DNA of 64,000 nucleotides from Rehmannia glutinosa (taxonomy: Eukaryota > Streptophyta > Magnoliopsida > Lamiales > Orobanchaceae), in the NCBI GenBank assembly GCA_016081115.2, contig JABTTQ020002548.1, forward strand, positions 62,001-126,000, in the 5' to 3' direction. A program made the translations under genes and the position numbers. Within the stretch, counting starts at the first letter, position 1. Every line of letters begins with the position of its first letter. Below the pieces are notes generated by a model. It ran no database searches and was not told the origin of the DNA. It saw nothing but the letters and a program-made list of their open reading frames with translations. Positions 12,001-23,605 of this stretch are shown in pieces.

Positions 12001-12560
12001 AAAACACGATTTTTAGTTTGTTTAGCCTCACAACAAATTTCACATTTAGCCATGTATGTATTATTTAAGCTAGAAATCAAGCCAAGTGATTGCATTCTAC
12101 GAATATAATCAACATTAACGTGTCTAGTCTAGCATGCCATAAATTAACAGAGTCAATCAAGTAAAGGAAGAAGATGCATTTTCATTAATCACATTGAAAA
12201 CATTAAGTACAAATAGGCCCTGGTTACAATAGCCTTTTCCCACAAACTCATTATTTTTTGTCATCACAATCTTATCGACTCAAATGACACTTTAACTCCA
12301 ATTTTTTCCTAACAGAGCCACGAGAGATTAAATTTGCTCTAATATTGGAGTGCGTGTAGAACCTCATTGAGAGCCAAAGTTTTGCGGATGTGAGTTTGAG
12401 AAGAACTTTCCCTTTTCCAACCACATTTGCGGTTCGGGAATCACCAAGATAAACACGTTCTTCTCCATCCCCTACAGATTTGTAGGAGGAAAAGGCATTT
12501 TTGTTTGCACAAATATGCCTGGTGAGTCTACCACCCAATCTTTCTGGCCACAAGATTTAT
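9009..12560 (-). pseudogene. Copia pol region: protease, integrase, reverse transcriptase, RNase H (broken)
   Basis: On the minus strand, 12272-12553 carries the protease-like DSTRHICANK stretch. 11419-12150 carries integrase pieces (NRIPYRKLGKTPYEMWKGY, the GKTPYE signature). 10995-11348 is the linker ending ESKFWKEAIKTEIDSI. 10759-10989 carries RT (YKARLVAKGFTQKQ, DYFDTFAPVAR, HQMDVKTNF). 9500-10700 holds the rest of RT and an RNase H tail in several frames (ADPPTKPLG near 9640-9660). There are many single-base breaks, so no full polyprotein can be read. About 490 bases between the RNase H end and the 3' LTR are non-coding. Confidence 0.85.
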
Positions 12561-12639
12561 TTGAGAAATGACGCTTGCAATAATGTCATCTCCTTGACCA
12601 AATTTGCGGTTGGCTTAGGAGGATTGCCATTTCTCGCTC

Positions 12640-13513
12640 TATTTCTACACCGAGCCGCATGATGACCCGGCTTTCCACAAATATAACAATTACCCTTTTT
12701 CTTGAAAGTCTTTGGAGTTATTAACTTTAGGTTTGTAACCAGGTTTGCAGTTTAGGATCAAACTTATTAATTTTACCTTCCACCAGATTTGCCTTTGATG
12801 CTATCTCCTTCGCTTTTGCAGCCTTGATCTCCTTCGGTTGGTGTCCTCAATGATAATGTGAGTAATTAGGTCCGCCAGTGATAATTGTTTATGCTTGTGT
12901 TTGATTGTTGCTTATAGTCATTCCACGAGTCGGGTAGCTTTTCAATTAGCAGGCCAGCAACGAATTCCTCCTGTAGTGCAATATTCTCCGCCTTCAAATC
13001 CTCCAGTAGCTTATGGTACTCATTAATTTGCATTTTGATGTCCTTGTCGTCTGTCATCTCCCAGCGATAATAATTCCCAATAACGAACTTTTGTTTTCCG
13101 GCATCCTCGGCAGTGTATTTGACATGTATGGACTCCCAGATTTCCTTTGCTTCTTTATACGAACAGTAGACATCGAAAAGATCATTAGTTAGTGTACTAA
13201 TGATCGTGTGTCTACAGACCTTGTTGGCATAAGTCCAGAATTCTGTCAGTTTCGGATCAGCAGCAACATCCGGCTTCGTTTGAGTGAGAGCAGAGGCTAC
13301 CCCATGCATGTCAAGGACGGTAAAGACACGCTCCTGCCATCGTTTGTAATTCTGGCCTCCAAAAATCTCGATTTTCGAAATATCCGGGAAAGGTTTAGCA
13401 TATTGAATAACTGGGATAGAGACAATTTCAGCCGTAGTAGAAGCAGACGCTGTGTTTGACGGAGGAGGTACTGCAGCTGCGTTTGGCATATTTTCAGAGT
13501 TGGTATTTGCCAT
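12640..13513 (-). CDS. Copia gag with UBN2-type domain and CCHC zinc knuckle (frameshifted near the C-terminus)
   Basis: The start ATG at 13513 (MANTNSENMPNA) follows the 5' LTR directly. The 215-codon frame (12866-13513) shows the gag core IEIFGGQNYKRWQERV, EFWTYANKVCRHTI, YCSYKEAKEIWESI and GLLIEKLPDSWNDYKQQ, which forms the capsid of copia virus-like particles. After a break the knuckle CYICGKPGHHAARC (CX2CX4HX4C) is read at about 12645-12690. This is the least damaged reading frame of the element, in keeping with its youth. Confidence 0.88.
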
Positions 13514-13525
13514 AATCTTTTAGAT

Positions 13526-14242
13526 TGTTGTTGAAATTTCTGTATCTCTGAACCAAAAACAGCAGCGCAGCGCACAACGGAGTAATCTGCGGTATAAGAA
13601 AATAGAACAGCAGAAGAAGGTAAAATCTCGAAAATCTGAGGCGTGTTTAATAACACTGTCCTAAAAGATTATTTTGCAATCTCCCAGGATACAACAGACT
13701 CATCTGGTGTCAAACCAGGAAACAGGAATCAACGAAATTTTATAACCCAAAAACCCAGCAGAATATTTGACAGAAAGAAAATATTGTTCCTGTATAGAAG
13801 ATGAAGTTCTCGTCTCTTTTTCCTTGTATAATGGGCTGCTTTTATAAAGCAAAGCCAACACCCACTACCCCAACAAAATAGGAACAGAAAATAACATTTA
13901 TGAATTAATAATTGACCACTTCCAATATGCATTATCTGGCCTCTTCAAAAAGTGTCGTTAATGGGCAAAACTTTGTTGGGTGTTTTCATTAGCCTAAAAA
14001 AGAGGAGCAGAATTGACTAATTTGAATTATAAAAATCTGATGACTTGAATAAAAATTCTCTCACTTTTGAAAGTGCCGTTATGTAGTTGAATTAATGCTT
14101 GAGAATAGGCAAGTCAGTTGAGAGAAAAAAAACCAAGCAAATTAATTTCTTGTTGGCCAAGGCAAAATAATAATTTTCCAGAAAAGTGCAAACCGAGCTA
14201 AACCGAGCAACTTTTGAAACACTTATTAATAAATATACAACA
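13526..14242 (-). repeat. 5' LTR of the copia element
   Basis: 717 bp and nearly identical to 8294-9008. The five visible differences are GCAGCGC/GCAGCGGC, GGTGTC/GGTATC, TTCCAA/TTCAA, CAAAAAG/CAAAAG and TTCCAG/TTCAG. It is followed at 14243 by AGGAC. Confidence 0.93.
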
Positions 14243-14247
14243 AGGAC
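14243..14247. repeat. Target-site duplication AGGAC (right)
   Basis: It matches 8289-8293 exactly. Confidence 0.93.
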
Positions 14248-15285
14248 TGCAAAAATCAAGAGATCGCGTCTACCCACTTTTTGTTGACCTCTCATCATCA
14301 CTGTATAGTCTCTATACCAGGGAATGTTATTATCATCCCTTTCTTTCACTATGTCAATATTAGTCTGAGCAATCATTTCATTAATGAGAATTTTAAACAT
14401 CACATCACCAGTCCCTGCAATCTTGAGTCCCATCTCGGAGAAATGAATCCTGATCAAGTACCTGAATCCCACATCCACTGGTATTTTCCAGGTGTTGTTT
14501 TTTACCTTGTCTGCTTTTCGCAGAGCCCAAATTTGAAATGTGTCATCAAAATCTCCACTAGGCGGAACATAAATATGTTTAATATTTAGTCGGTGGATCA
14601 TCTCAAGTGCAGTGTTGTGATCCACATAGACCAGAGACTTCTCACCAACCACTTGCACTCCAACATCTCCACCGTGAAAGTAAGAAACACTGGAGGGCAC
14701 GAAAATAATCTCGATGCCATTTATGAAAGCATATGTATCTAGTGATTGACTACTTTCGGGAGAAAAAGTAATGTTGAATTGTCCATTTTCTTGTATGTTT
14801 AAACAGAATTCCTTTGAAATTGAATTCACACCACGAGCATAAGCAGTAAGTGAAGCGCTAAAGTTACTGAGCAAGGTGAAAGGACCCGCTTCAACTGTGA
14901 ACAAGTCCTTGAAACCTTTAAAACCTTTGTATGGAGACGGATTAAAGTGAAGGCGGAGAATTTTCTGACCTGGGTTCACTTGAAATGCATAGGAGAATTG
15001 GGAACGAGAAATTCTCGTCGTCTTGTGGGGAATTGAATCAGCCAATGATTTCAATTTATGGATAGCTGTTGAGGTGGTTGATGAGCCCTCTATTTGTAGC
15101 AATGAAGATGATTTTTCTGTGCATCTCAAAATCTATTTCCTGCCATTGTGTGTTGTATAAGTCCCAATGGAACCGCAGTTAATAGAAATATCACCTCCGA
15201 AGTGAGTTGGATTACTACTATGGACTAAGAATGCATTTGGCAAACAGAGAAATATCAAAGCAATTGAAACTGGATACAGATTCAT
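14248..15285 (-). pseudogene. FERONIA-like (CrRLK1L) receptor kinase, 5' half: signal peptide and malectin-like ectodomain
   Basis: The ATG at 15285 opens MNLYPVSIALIFLCLPNAF, a good signal peptide, followed by NPTHFGGDISINCGSIGTYT, the usual start of plant malectin-like domains. The tryptophan expected after NGRK is a TAG stop (15133-15135). The frame then stays open to the copia element: QFSYAFQVNPGQKILRLHF, FTLLSNFSASLTAYARG, FCLNIQENGQFNITFSP, INGIEIIFVPSS, ALEMIHRLNI and RYLIRIHFSEMG. The break after GQQKVGRRDLLI corresponds to SYDELIDGHG at 8288, so both halves belong to one gene. About two bases also appear to be missing at the join. The ectodomain of this family binds RALF peptides and pectin. 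The gene is dead here through a nonsense codon and an insertion. Confidence 0.9.
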
Positions 15286-16339
15286 GGGTCTATTGGTGGT
15301 GGGTTGTGAGCCAGAGGAATGATGATGGGAATTTGGAAATCAATGATAAATGAAGTGATCCATGATGACTTTCATAGTCCACGCTTAATTGTCAGGCTAT
15401 AAAACAATTGAATAAAATAACATTGACGTGCCTTGTTTTCTTCACTTTTAATTTTGATCAATTCGCTATTCAATCTTTAGTGTCCTATCACTTTCAAAAG
15501 TTTCATGCTCATTGGTCTGATATACAAGTTGTTTTTCTTCGATGTTTCAGCTCAATTTCTTTTGAAATTTCCGAGAAACGTGTGAAGCCCAGGGACAATA
15601 TTACAATAATGAATATGTGGGTCCTACCAGATTGAAGTTTGCTTTATAGTGTAAAACTTGTGGCCCCAAGACCCTTGAGCCAATAACGCGACGAGTTGAC
15701 CATCAACTCAAAAATTTCATTAACCGTGACATTTTTCCCTAAAAAAAAAACTGAGACATTTTCACCAGATGAATCAGGGTTATTTCAATTTCACCCCATT
15801 TTCTACCCTAAAATGGAAATATGGGTACATTTTCTCATACAATTTGCCAGAACCCGTTATCTTTAAGAGCCCAAGTAGGTGCAGATCAACAATTTTGACG
15901 ACATGTATTCTCTTTGATGTAGAAGATAATTACCTGGCTCGGTAATATAGGTCTCTTGTAAGTTGTAACAGAGTACTTCCAACAAAACCTACAGAAATGA
16001 ACAGAACAGTCAAACGTTCTATAGTCAGTCAATATTGGACAAATTGGTTTTCATCCCTATCAATGCAGCCAAGGAACCTAGTTTTAAACTCAAACTAAAT
16101 TAAATGAAAAAAGGCTTGTAATTTGTAAATAAATATTAAATACATATAAAGTTGAAAGGAATGTAAATACACCATCTAGCTCTCCAGCAAAATTTCTATA
16201 TATTGTAAACTAAATTGCTAAAAAAGCACTAACTAACTTGACACAATGATTCAGAGGAATAGCTGGGAGCTTGGGTGGCGATACAATTCCACTTACTTCA
16301 GGATCCATAATTAAAATCAGTAGACAAAAATGAAAAATC
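15286..16339. other. Intergenic region upstream of the malectin kinase relic
   Basis: No coding potential was recognised. Frames such as 15408-15635 have no domain. It presumably held the promoter of the minus-strand kinase. Confidence 0.45.
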
Positions 16340-16554
16340 TTATCGAATCATCATACCCTGCGTTGCCTGGGTGCTTTCTTCTGTTGTCGTGTTAGCTTGA
16401 ATGGTATTAATTACACTTGCAATGCTTCCCGGGGAAAATATTGGCATCAGCAAGTGAATAAATTATAAATACAAAGAGCATGGAAAAACTGCTTTTGGAC
16501 TACATCAACCAGAGATGAAATGGGATTTCTGAGGACCCTTTAATTACTTCAATG

Positions 16555-17488
16555 TAGGGGTGTTCATTTTTTGAATCAATTCGAAATTCGATTCGACTCG
16601 AAATCGAATGTCAATTTCGAATTAGGATTTTCAAATTTCGAATCGAATCCCGAATCAACTCGAATTTCGAATATGAATATTTGAATCGAATAACGAATTG
16701 GGGAATTTTTTTCGAATTCTATTCGAAAATCCTAATTCAAGGTGAAATTCGAGTCAATTCGATTTGTTTTTCGTATTTCAATTGAATTTGTGTCTTGATT
16801 CGAACTCGATTATAATCCAAATTTTATTTATATAATATATATTAACGTTATACAAATATAGATTATATATGCAAATAAAAATAATATAATTAGTTGAGGT
16901 ATAAAGAACATTTAATTTCACATGACTATTATAATATAATTGTTGCAATGGAATTATAGCATTGGCCAAAGCTAGCTTCACAGTCCAATCTCATTTCAAA
17001 ATTTCATCATTTCTTGCGTAGTTTCTAATGTTTTATGATGTGATAAAACATAAAAGGATAATATGTTTTTATTTCAAAAAAAAAGAACAATATGCTTTTG
17101 ATTTTCATATATTTCAGCCTTAAAAGTATTTTGTTTTTAGTTTTTATAATATTTTAAAGTAATAATATAGTTTTAGTAATTTATATGCTTTGCTTATGTT
17201 TTTGCTTCATTATAAAATTCTTTTGTTAAAAATAAAATTGAAATTTTACTTGGAAAATATGGGTTTTGGATTTGAAAAATATGGGACCGCAACACAACTA
17301 TGCCCGGTTTATCGATAAATTTGGATCTTTGGATTGACTTGAATTCGATTGAAAATCGACATATCCAATTCCATTAAATTCGATTGAAATTAATCGAATT
17401 AGGATCGAATTTCGAATTGAGGTTTTAAAAATTCCATTCGATTAATTTGATTCGAGGAAGTCATTCCGATTCGATGAACACTTCTTGC
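16555..17488. mobile_element. Non-autonomous hAT-like element inside the eIF3m pseudogene intron
   Basis: It starts TAGGGGTGTTCA and ends TGAACACTTCTTGC, with imperfect inverted ends. The direct repeat TACTTCAATG flanks it (16545-16554 and 17489-17498), within which lies an 8-bp duplication of hAT type. The subterminal regions are packed with TTCGAAT / ATTCGAA motifs in both orientations and could fold extensively. The centre is AT-rich and non-coding. Confidence 0.75.
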
Positions 17489-17513
17489 TACTTCAATGTT
17501 TCCATTTAATTTA

Positions 17514-17798
17514 AGGAATAATTACAAAAAAAAACTTGAGGTTCGGGCTAATTAATTACAAAATAACACGAGAGATTTTTGAAAATTGCAAAAACTCCTT
17601 AAGGTTAACTATGTTTTACATTTCTCCCTTCATAAACAAAAAACATTTCAAAAATCCCCGTTGATAGTTATAAAAATATTACAATTACCCCATTTAATTT
17701 AAGACATAAGCAAATCGATGGGGTTTTTGTAGTTTTAAAACAACTCTGGGGTTTTTGTAATTAGCCCAAACCTCAGGGGTGTTTTTGTAATTATCCCT
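17514..17798. repeat. MITE of the AGGGATAATTAC family with 8-bp target duplication
   Basis: It starts AGGAATAATTAC and ends GTAATTATCCCT. The flanks TTAATTTA (17506-17513) and TTAATTTA (17799-17806) are identical. It is the third clear member of the family at 4445, 4870 and 1825, and it sits 25 bases from the hAT-like element. Confidence 0.82.
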
Positions 17799-20700
17799 TT
17801 AATTTAATTAAAATCAAAATGTTACTCAAATGATACATGCATCCCCTGCCTCGGGCCTCCCCACTGTTCCAAATCAAAACCATCTTTTGTCAAGCCATGA
17901 TCATCCGCCAAATTAGATCACCATCTTGTGTTTCTATAGTGCATAGCTAAATCACCATCTTGTGTTTCTATAGTGCATAGCTAAATAAAAAGTCAGACTA
18001 AAATTATTACTCGTCAGGTGGCAAGCTTTGCTCGAAGGGCTACCCATTGATGATGCCAGCGGATGCACCAAATAACATAATCAATGATCGAAAATGATTT
18101 ACCCCACTTGAAATAGATTTCAAATTAGCAATATCACTTACCTAGCAATTACTGCTTGGTTCATTTGATCGATTCTGCAGTCTATCAACCTAGTTGTTAT
18201 TGCCTTGACAACACATGATTCCATTTCACTGTCTTCAACCTAAGAAAACCAAGAAGCTATGGGGTGAAGATGAAAGCAGAAAAAAATGCTTATTAAAAAG
18301 AGGCCACTTAACCTTACCTTGAGTGTGCCCTCAATCAATGAGTGAGGAATTACACCAGGTTCATTAGTGCAAGATCCACCAAGGATAAAAATCTCATTTT
18401 AGCAACACAGTCTTCATGCACAAGACCTACATCATTTCCGTGGACACAAAATGTCCATAAAAACCAGTTAAATAGACCTACTACATGATGCCCCAACCAC
18501 CCAAATTATGCAGCAGCTCATAAGATAGTTAAACAAGAATGAACTCTTACCGTAGTTCTTCAGCAAAGTAGAATTCGATGAGTGTAAATTCAAATACACA
18601 TCCAGCATCCGAGTCAGAAAGGTTTTTGGAAGTTCATACATAACTGCATGTTTAGCATCCTTTCCAGTTTGCTATAGGCTATAGCTAGCATATCAAGCAA
18701 ATCACACTGTTCCAAAAGTATAAGGAATCATTTATAGCAAATTTGAAGTGACCCAAATTCAATACTCCGATGAGAGCAAGCACATTGACACGTTGTAAAT
18801 TGATGGAAATCACAACTATAATTCAGAATGCTGACATATTGATCGCCAGACAACCAACGCTGAATAAATCCACGACAGTCACTAAAGAGTTACCAAGTCT
18901 CGATAGTCGATACTCGATAAACTAAAGAATAGAAGTTATGGAAACCACAACCTATGCTTTTCGCAAAACTTATTCATTTTAATTTGAACACTTTCATCCT
19001 TGGTTGAATAGAGAATACAAATTACATCAACTAACAAAGAAAAAATTGGCATGCTTATCGCTCAGGAGATGATATAGATATACATCCATACAGCCTGACG
19101 CCTGCTGTATTCACCAAGACTTGATAAACCCTCAATCCACTACAGGTCAGAATCGGGAAATCGAAAGTGGATTCCTCTGTCCCATCCCATAGTTTATTAT
19201 GGATAAATACAAAAGCCATTCTTCATGAATAGCATTTGAGTCTCATAACAATAACTTTCTACTCGTACATTTACCATCTCCCCTTTCTTAAGACCTAATT
19301 TGTTTTATGGCCTTCTCGAATAAATAAAAGCAAAGCTATGCTATCCCCAAGAAATAAAAGAAATGACGCAAATGAAAAAATGCCACTTAGCAATTTTACA
19401 TCTAACAAATTTCATGCAAAATTACTTGCTTAACAGCAGAACATTCATTGGAAATAAATTGCAAAGCCAAACATATCTGGAAGATAGACTGTGAGAGACA
19501 GTTCCAACTCTTCAACACATCCATCCCCAAATGTGACTAAATGATGAATATCAATATATCACACAAGGGTCAATAAAGTTTTATGTCACAATAAACTTAA
19601 ATCAATATATAATACTACCTGAAATATGTCGGGTGCCTTAATAAATTTGATAATAGTGTTAACAGCTTCTTCCTTAGTTTCAATCGCAACCAATGCATCT
19701 TCACCAGAAAAAGCTACCAGATACTTGACAACTATAGCTAAAAGCATCGTTGGAATAGCTGCTTAGAACAGAAAGCGTCGTTCAATCAAATGGTTGTGGA
19801 CACTCTCAAGCATAAAAATAAAATCAAACAAATCATTCTTAAAAAATAAAAATCTTTAGTGTAAGAAAAATCGTGCCTGGTTTTCCACCTCGTGATCTCC
19901 TTCCAAATGTTAGCAGCAGTAAGAAATAGCAGTCTGTGATCCTTTCTTCCAAGATTCCACTCCCTCAAAAAGTTATCCAGGCTTTTGAAAGATTGTATAA
20001 CAATGTTCACTAACTTTTCCACTAGTTGCCAAGTTGAGGGCCTTCATATACACAAAGAACTGGCTATATGGGTTGCCCAGTAGGTTTTAGAGGTTAAACA
20101 AGCTAAAAGAGAACGAACAAAAAAGTTAGAGAGCATTCTATAACTCGAGTCGCATCAAAGATTCATTGCCAAATACTAAGGTGTATTACATCTTTAACCG
20201 CAGTAGAGGCTTATCGTTAAGATGTTGGATAACCTTTGAGGCTATAAGCTCTGCCATCTCATGCCATGGATCAAGGGTCTCAGGCTTCTTAACAAGATTC
20301 CATATAACAGTGTAAACACATTCAAGATCTGAGGAGAAAAAACAATAAGTAGCAGACCACTTAGCAATACAAAAATAGTAGCTTCAGTGGCCAACATCAG
20401 TAAAATGTATCACAGAATAATATAATAAAAGCATCATAAACCAATTAAATTCAAAAAATATAAGATGTGTAACTATAAATTTAAATGAAATGCTCCTCCA
20501 AATGAAATTAGTAAAAAATTTAGAATTCTCAAAAGAAACCAAAATGAAAGGGGCACTAATTCTATATCATACATTCTTGCGCCTCCATACATGATCTACT
20601 CACCTGTCTTGCCGCCACCTACTGATATCAGGCATTACCAATTCACATGAAACTCTGACATTCTTCAATCAGTTAATCATAACAAAAATAACAAGAAAAT

Positions 20701-21301
20701 TACGACCATATTAAATATCTAATTTTCTCAAGGATTTCAGTCACGTCCTAGAATCCGAAAATCATTACAACAATCACAAAACGGTAAAATTTGAAAAATC
20801 AAAATCAAACTTCTTCAGAAATCTCAATAAGCCTGCAGAGTTCCCTGCCCCCATTCAACATTATTACATACACAACTCTTAGGGCACATTCTATGAATGA
20901 TAGAACAAAGCCATAATCACAAAAATAGCTACACTTAAGAACAAACTTCGTTGTCAAACTTGGACGAGATATCATGAATACAAATAAACATGTATGGGAA
21001 TTACCTCTGCACCATCATCGGCCCAGGATAACTCGGCTGAACCGTACGACGGTGAGCGCATGATCTTCATCTGATGTGGGGACAACGGTCATCATATTTT
21101 GGGTTTTCAAGTTCAGACTGATGCGCAACTACTCACGAAGTTAAAGTTAATTGGACCAGGAATGCTCAGTGAAGCGGCCAAGTGGCAGACAGCGATGAGA
21201 TATAGAGAAGAAATTGGGGATTGAGAGAGGAATTGAAATAGTAATTGGGGATTGATCGTTTTCCCCCCGAATAACAGCATATTATAAACATCAGAAGGGT
21301 A

Positions 21302-21601
21302 GCTCTACACCTTCACAACAAGCTCATTACACTTTCTGAGAACATGAGATGCTAGGAAATAATTGAAATAACCCAGCTGTGCATAAATATCAGAGAATAC
21401 AGTACCATCACACGAACGAGAATCCACTTTGGCTTGTAATCCTTCGATAACTGAATTACTGAAATGCAGTCCCCTCCAAAAACTAATATTCATCCAACCA
21501 TGTTTTCGTGCCATGCAGCTCGCCTCACGAGCTGCTAAAACCTCCGGATGAAATTTTTTCCAGGAATGAACTTAGTCTGCCAGTATAGCATCTCTAGCAA
21601 C
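21302..21601 (-). pseudogene. LINE-type RNase H domain fragment
   Basis: On the minus strand the reading VLAAREASCMARKHGW followed by VIEGLQAKVDSRSCDGTVFS and SHVLRKCNELV matches the C-terminal RNase H-like (RVT_3) domain of plant L1-type LINEs and their derived host proteins. The N-terminal part, including the first catalytic Asp, is missing and a stop interrupts ILAD. It is an isolated fragment. Confidence 0.65.
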
Positions 21602-22089
21602 AACACCTGAACCAAATAATAATCAAAGCCAATCGCCATCAAGGATTTCAAAAACGTAATCAAGGAAATACGAAATTGAGAAAAAAAACCCCAATTTAAA
21701 GCTAGCAATTTTCCTGGGGAAAAAAATTAGTTGTATTTAGAATGTTTTTTGTATAGTAAGGACATAATAGTTATTTTAAGTTATTTAATTTTGTGAAAAT
21801 AGAGGGTCGGATGTATTTATAAGAAATTGGGGTGCAAATAGCGGCTCTCATATTGTAATCTTCAGCCTTTTTTTTTCAATTATTATATCCCTAAAAAATA
21901 AATATAATTTCATACGACCAACTTGAACGTGGATTGTTCGAATTTCTACCAATCTATCAATCTTAAGTAGGGTTTCTCAGCTTTGTGCTGTTCTTCACGG
22001 AACACGGTGTTGGAGTGGCGAGTATTTTTTTCTTTTAGTTTGGGGTTGTCGGACCACGGTCTTCTATCTATTGCATTGTGGATCTCTAC
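21602..22089. other. Non-coding stretch with a dispersed-repeat fragment
   Basis: Bases 21745-21860 resemble 3360-3465 (the GGGGTGCAAATAGCG block). No gene was seen. Confidence 0.4.
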
Positions 22090-22576
22090 TGGTCATTCTA
22101 TCATAGACACAGATGAAATAATAAAGCTCTGTGACAGGTTATACTTGGATCTGGAAGAGGCTCCTAGGATTTCGATGGCAGCGGGAGAGCTTCTTGAAGG
22201 GAAGAAAGGCTAGCTCTCAGTCTGGTGGATAAAGTCTTGGGAAGCAAAAATGTCAATAAGGAGGGGCTTGAATATGTTCTTAGACTTATTTGGCGAACTC
22301 GGTTCGCCGTTCAAAAATCGAGGTCAAAAGGGGGAACAATATTTTTCTCTTTCAGTTTGGGTCAGAGGAGGATCGAAATCTTGTTCTTAACGGGGGTCCT
22401 TGGCTATTTAATATACAAATTATCTCTCTCGTGAAGCCAGCGGGTTCTGTTCGATGTCTTTTAAAATTGTGCCATTATGGATCCATGTTCTCAATCTCCC
22501 TTCGATTTGTCTCACGGCTAAGTGCGGTGATAAGTGGGGAGCTTATTAGGGGAAGTATTGGCGGTGGATCTTGATG
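22090..22576 (+). pseudogene. LINE ORF1 fragment (DUF4283 type)
   Basis: In successive frames the plus strand reads DTDEIIKLCDRLYLDLEEAP, LVDKVLGSKNVNKEGLEYVL, NIFLFQFGSEEDRNLVLNGG and PWLFNIQIISLVKPAG. The 'F.F.FGSEEDR..VL.GGPW.F....I.L' pattern is the DUF4283 nucleic-acid-binding domain of plant LINE ORF1 proteins. Two frameshifts separate the parts. The fragment is cut at about 22576-22600, where copia gag sequence begins. Confidence 0.7.
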
Positions 22577-23605
22577 GTCTTGTTCCAAGAGTTGGGGTCA
22601 AAATGAATTCCAAAGCTTGCTCTTTAAATACAAAAATTTGAAAAAGGAATTCAATACTTTGAAAAATGAAAAGGGTATTTTACTTACTTCATATGAATCA
22701 CTTTCTTGTGCTCACACTACCACCCTTGATAAGGTTAGAAACCTTGAAAAAGAAAATGGTACGCTTGTTAAGGATATTGATAGCATGAAAAAGGATTTGT
22801 TAAAGTTTAACTTGAGTCTTAGATAAAATGACCAAAATTCTTGATGTTCATCGTTGTGATCATTTGACTAGGACTTGGTTATAAGCCAAATGTTATTGTT
22901 GATAAGAAAAAGAACTAAGCCTCTAAGCATATTGGTCATTATGCTTCTAGAATTATTATGTGTTTCTATTGTGGTAAAAGGGTCACACGGTAAATACTTG
23001 TTGGGCTAAAAATAACTCTAATTATTATTGGAGACCTAAAAGTCTCAATACTAATCCCGAAGGACCCAAACACTTGAGGTTACCACAAAACAGTGTCATG
23101 TTAGGTACTTGGCGGAATAACAATCAAAGAAAATTCATACCGTCAAGAAGACATCAAATGCCCATATCAATTGATCAAAGGAGAAGACATCATCACAATG
23201 AATTTCCAAGAGGGAGATATTATCAACAATGGGTAGGACACAAACCTTGGAAATGGAGTAATTGGAGAAGCAATCATCAACAAAATAATTTTTAAGAGAA
23301 GACATCATCAACAATGGAAAATACACAACATGTGGAAATGACGTAATTGGTAAACCGTATCTCCTTATTAAAATACATGTAGTATTTTGTTAGTATGCAT
23401 ATTTGTATTTTTGCCTTAGTTGTCAAGATAATTTTTTAAGAAATGAGGTCTTCACTAAATACTCCTATTTTTTTGAATTCTTTTATAAAGGAGACCTTGT
23501 ATAAAGTTTTTTTTTTTTTTTAAAACTCTTGTGTATTTTCTAGAACTTTGTGTTTATCATATACACTTTATAGCATAGTATACTTACGGCATTTCTAGCT
23601 TTATA

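Larger units (their letters stand above)
8294..14242 (-). mobile_element. Young Ty1/copia LTR retrotransposon inserted in the malectin receptor kinase
   Basis: A 5949-bp element lies on the minus strand between LTRs at 8294-9008 and 13526-14242. Both LTRs start TGTTG and end CAACA on the plus strand, and the element is flanked by the 5-bp duplication AGGAC. Gag, CCHC zinc knuckle, protease, integrase, reverse transcriptase and RNase H pieces follow in the copia order (integrase before RT). By eye the LTRs differ at about five places (one substitution, four one-base indels in ~716 bp), which marks a recent insertion. A purine tract (GTGGGGGAT on the minus strand, next to 9009) is a good polypurine tract. 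The usual TGGTATCAGAGC primer-binding site is not next to the 5' LTR: the gag ATG begins 12 bases after it. The pol frame is broken many times. Confidence 0.95.
16340..21095 (-). pseudogene. TIF3M1-like: eIF3 subunit m (PCI-domain) pseudogene with introns retained
   Basis: Exon pieces in order match plant eIF3m, a PCI-domain subunit of translation initiation factor 3. The start at 21095 reads MMTVVPTSDEDHALTVVRFS. At 20190-20330: DLECVYTVIWNLVKKPETLD. At 19960-20090: NLLGNPYSQFFVYMKALNLA, then SFKSLDNFLREWNLGRKDHR. At 19620-19770: VKYLVAFSGEDALVAIETKE and FIKAPDIFQ. At 18550-18710: CDLLDM plus a frameshifted MLDVYLNLHSSNS. At 18320-18430: GLVHEDCVAKMRFLSLVDLA. At 18140-18235: VVKAITTRLIDCRIDQMNQA. 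At 18005-18060: HHQWVALRAKLAT. At 16340-16430: SIASVINTIQANTTTEEST, stop at 16340. Disablements include TAA for the Tyr before NLLGNPY, TGA for Trp after KLAT, and several one-base shifts (including one near 21040). Splice sites such as GTAAGG at 18315 survive, so this is a duplicated gene and not a retrocopy. The exon for residues ~35-75 was not found. Confidence 0.85.
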
